From positions 1 to 6,591 of the forward strand of contig CABSKV010000078.1 of assembly GCA_902478425.1 (NCBI GenBank): 6,591 nucleotides of DNA. The letters run 5' to 3'. The notes under the pieces are model-generated. The model was given only the letters and a program-made list of their open reading frames with translations, was not told the origin of the DNA and made no database searches. Shown here one piece after another: positions 5,179 to 6,591 of this stretch. Position 1 is the first letter of the stretch. Every line of letters starts with the position of its first letter. The translations under genes were made by a program, and so were the position numbers. Source of the DNA: an uncultured Coriobacteriia bacterium. Its GTDB lineage: Bacteria > Actinomycetota > Coriobacteriia > Coriobacteriales > QAMH01.

Positions 5179-6258
5179 CTATTTGTTGTTCGCCTCGAAC
5201 TCGCGCATGAAGTCGACGAGCGCCTGCACGCCCTCGATGGGCATCGCGTTGTAGATGCTCGCGCGCATGCCGCCCACGCTGCGGTGACCCTTGATGTTTG
5301 CCAGACCAGCGGCAGTCGCCTCGGCGATGAACTTCTTGTCGAGGTTCTCGTCTCCCGTGATGAAGGGCACGTTCATGATGGAGCGATCCTTGGGGTTGAC
5401 CGTGCTCGAGAACAGGTCGCTCGCGTCGAGGTAGTCGTACAGAAGCTTGGCCTTGGCCTCGTTGCGCTCCTTCATGACCGCGAGACCACCCAGCTCCTTG
5501 ATCCACTTGAAGACCAGCCCGCACACGTAGATGCCGTAGCTCGGCGGGGTGTTGTACAGGCTGCCGCTATCGACATGCGTCTTGAAGCGCAGCATCGTGG
5601 GCACGCCGGGAAGGTCGTCCGGGATGAGGTCCTCGCGCACGATGACGATCTGCACGCCCGCCGGTCCGCAGTTCTTCTGCACGCCGGCGTGGATGAGGCC
5701 GTACTTGCTCACGTCGACCGGCTCGGAGAGGAACATGGAGCTCTGGTCGGACACGAGCACATGGCCCTTGGTGTTGGGCAGCGTGTAGATGCGGTTGCCG
5801 TAGACGGTCTCGTTCTCGCAGATGTAGACGAAGGACGCATCATCGCGAATGTCGAGGTCGGAGAGGTCGGGAATCCACGAGAAGTTGTCCCCCTCGCCAT
5901 TGACCAGCAGCTTGGGGTCACCCAGAATCTGGGCCTCCTTGTACGCCTTCTTGGACCAACCGCCCGTGACGATGTAATCGGCCTTGCCGTTGGTGGCGAG
6001 GTTCATGAACGTCGTCGCGAAGAGCAGCGAGTCGCCACCCTGCAAGAAGAGCACCTTGTAGTTATCCGGAATGGCCAGCAGCTCGCGCAGGTCTTGCTCG
6101 GCCTCGGTGATGATCTTGGTGAAGGCAGCCGAACGATGGCTCATCTCCATGACGGACATGCCCGTGCCCTCGTAATCGAGCATCTCGCTTGCCGCCTGCT
6201 TTAGAACCTCCTCGGGGAGAACCGCCGGACCGGCGGAGAAGTTGTACACGCGTGTCAT
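5179..6258 (-). CDS. serC: Phosphoserine aminotransferase
   Basis: This 359-residue cytoplasmic PLP enzyme (aminotransferase class V) converts 3-phosphohydroxypyruvate and glutamate to 3-phosphoserine and 2-oxoglutarate in serine synthesis; in many bacteria it also serves vitamin B6 synthesis. Family signatures are in order: NFSAGPAVLP (6-15), MSHRS (39-43), QGG (73-75), TGGWSKKAYKEA with the stacking tryptophan W101, SDQSS (170-174), the PLP-lysine K195 in AGVQKNCGPAG, YNTPPSYGIY (235-244) and HRSVGGMRASIYNAMP (325-340). Length is normal. The start is ATG 6258: AAAGGAA lies nine bases upstream and the protein then begins exactly where homologues do; an upstream in-frame ATG at 6303 would add 15 unrelated residues and overlaps the -10 box. 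It is flanked by its own promoter and terminator, so it is probably monocistronic; serA is not adjacent. Confidence 0.97.
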   Translation of the reverse strand: MTRVYNFSAGPAVLPEEVLKQAASEMLDYEGTGMSVMEMSHRSAAFTKIITEAEQDLRELLAIPDNYKVLFLQGGDSLLFATTFMNLATNGKADYIVTGGWSKKAYKEAQILGDPKLLVNGEGDNFSWIPDLSDLDIRDDASFVYICENETVYGNRIYTLPNTKGHVLVSDQSSMFLSEPVDVSKYGLIHAGVQKNCGPAGVQIVIVREDLIPDDLPGVPTMLRFKTHVDSGSLYNTPPSYGIYVCGLVFKWIKELGGLAVMKERNEAKAKLLYDYLDASDLFSSTVNPKDRSIMNVPFITGDENLDKKFIAEATAAGLANIKGHRSVGGMRASIYNAMPIEGVQALVDFMREFEANNK

Positions 6259-6301
6259 GGTTTGATGTTCCTTTCGTCCTGCTACGACTAATAATCTGCA
6301 C

Positions 6302-6310
6302 ATACTAGCA
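6302..6310 (-). promoter_or_regulatory. Extended -10 promoter of serC
   Basis: The minus strand reads TGC-TAGTAT, a TGn extended -10 element (TAGTAT at 6302-6307). Initiation near 6295 gives a leader of about 37 nt with the AAAGGAA ribosome binding site. No good -35 is seen at 17 bp, which extended -10 promoters tolerate. An 8-bp palindrome, GCACGTGC (6316-6323), lies just upstream between the -10 and -35 positions and could bind a regulator. Confidence 0.5.
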
Positions 6311-6364
6311 CTTCGGCACGTGCGGGAATGTGCAAAACGTACGGCGCGATACGCGGGAACACAA

Positions 6365-6392
6365 CAAGGGGCCGGAAGTACCCGGCCCCTTG
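6365..6392 (-). terminator. Terminator of hpf
   Basis: An 11-bp perfect stem, CAAGGGGCCGG (6365-6375) with CCGGCCCCTTG (6382-6392), closes a six-base loop. On the minus strand it is followed by TTGTGTT, a broken T-rich stretch. It begins 27 nt after the hpf stop, typical of an intrinsic terminator. Confidence 0.8.
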
Positions 6393-6419
6393 CTCAAGAC
6401 GATGATGCGCAATGCGGAT

Positions 6420-6591
6420 CTAGGCGTTGATGATCGGCTTGATGATGCCGTAGCCGCCGTTCTTGCGATGGTAGATGACCTGGATCTGATGCGCGTCCTG
6501 GTCGAAGTATACGAAGAAGTCATGGCCGAGCAAATCGGTCTGCACGAGCGCGTGCTCCTCGGTCATCGGCTCCATCTCGACTTCCTTCAGG
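6420..6591 (-). CDS. hpf: Ribosome hibernation-promoting factor, long form, C-terminal domain (5' end outside window)
   Basis: Reading the minus strand from 6590 gives 56 residues ending at TAG 6420-6422. The sequence contains PMTEEHALVQTDLLGHDFFV and then YHRKNGGYGIIKP near the stop, which is the characteristic C-terminal dimerisation domain of long HPF (RaiA/YvyD type). In Gram-positive bacteria this domain joins two 70S ribosomes into inactive 100S dimers in stationary phase or under stress, while the missing N-terminal domain binds the 30S decoding region. The pattern M(T/S)xEEA-type followed by LGHDFFVF-type and (R/H)RKxGGYGLI-type residues is well conserved, so identification is secure despite the short fragment. 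It is transcribed toward serC but has its own terminator. Confidence 0.93.
   Translation of the reverse strand, partial: LKEVEMEPMTEEHALVQTDLLGHDFFVYFDQDAHQIQVIYHRKNGGYGIIKPIINA

Noticed and set aside
5044..6204. Long plus-strand open frame opposite serC (386 codons)
   Set aside because: It is the complementary-frame shadow of serC, with biased composition and no recognisable motif, and it also runs through the serC terminator.
6259..6301. N-terminal extension of serC to ATG 6303
   Set aside because: The extra 15 residues match nothing in the family, and this ATG overlaps the extended -10 element; ATG 6258 has a proper Shine-Dalgarno.
6305..6523. Small minus-strand frame overlapping the hpf end (72 codons)
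   Set aside because: It is in a different frame from the HPF C-terminal domain, has Ser/Arg/Thr-rich composition and runs through the hpf terminator.

Overview
The window is high-GC bacterial DNA with six complete or partial genes packed on the minus strand and the tail of one gene on the plus strand. Codon use, the protein families and the exported coiled-coil/lysozyme-like protein suggest a Gram-positive actinobacterium, most likely of the gut-dwelling class Coriobacteriia (Eggerthellales type). That placement is inference; there is no rRNA or other marker to settle it.

Layout from left to right: (1) 1-600 (+), the C-terminal third of an AMP-forming acyl-CoA synthetase. (2) 600-697, a composite palindromic repeat between convergent gene ends. 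(3) 710-2904 (-), the ilvBN operon for acetohydroxyacid synthase, catalytic subunit first, with a 2-nt gap between the genes. (4) 2905-2984, a short leader holding a strong hairpin, a TATAAT box and a possible leader peptide. (5) 2985-3803 (-), a TauE/SafE-type membrane permease. (6) 3828-3913, a second copy of the composite repeat. (7) 3916-4977 (-), a secreted PcsB/CwlO-like coiled-coil protein with a C-terminal lysozyme-like domain, starting at TTG. (8) 4978-5178, a promoter, a perfect 12-bp palindrome and the serC terminator. (9) 5179-6258 (-), serC, phosphoserine aminotransferase. (10) 6259-6419, the serC promoter and the terminator of the next gene. (11) 6420-6591 (-), the C-terminal domain of long-form ribosome hibernation factor HPF, cut by the window edge.

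The genes are mostly housekeeping: branched-chain amino acid synthesis (ilvBN), serine synthesis (serC), cell-wall remodelling, anion/sulfur-compound export, and ribosome dormancy. Most are separated by their own terminators and promoters, so apart from ilvBN they look like independent units, although tauE could read into ilvBN through the hairpin leader.

The least ordinary content is between the genes. A unit of two 33-bp imperfect palindromes separated by exactly 20 bp (86 bp in total) occurs twice, each time starting 0-2 nt after a stop codon and in the same orientation relative to that gene. One copy carries a 12-bp internal tandem duplication; the other has its second palindrome inverted. 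This looks like a dispersed REP/BIME-like or terminator-like element. The ilvB leader hairpin and two active-site substitutions in IlvB are secondary points of interest. No complete new multi-gene system is visible.
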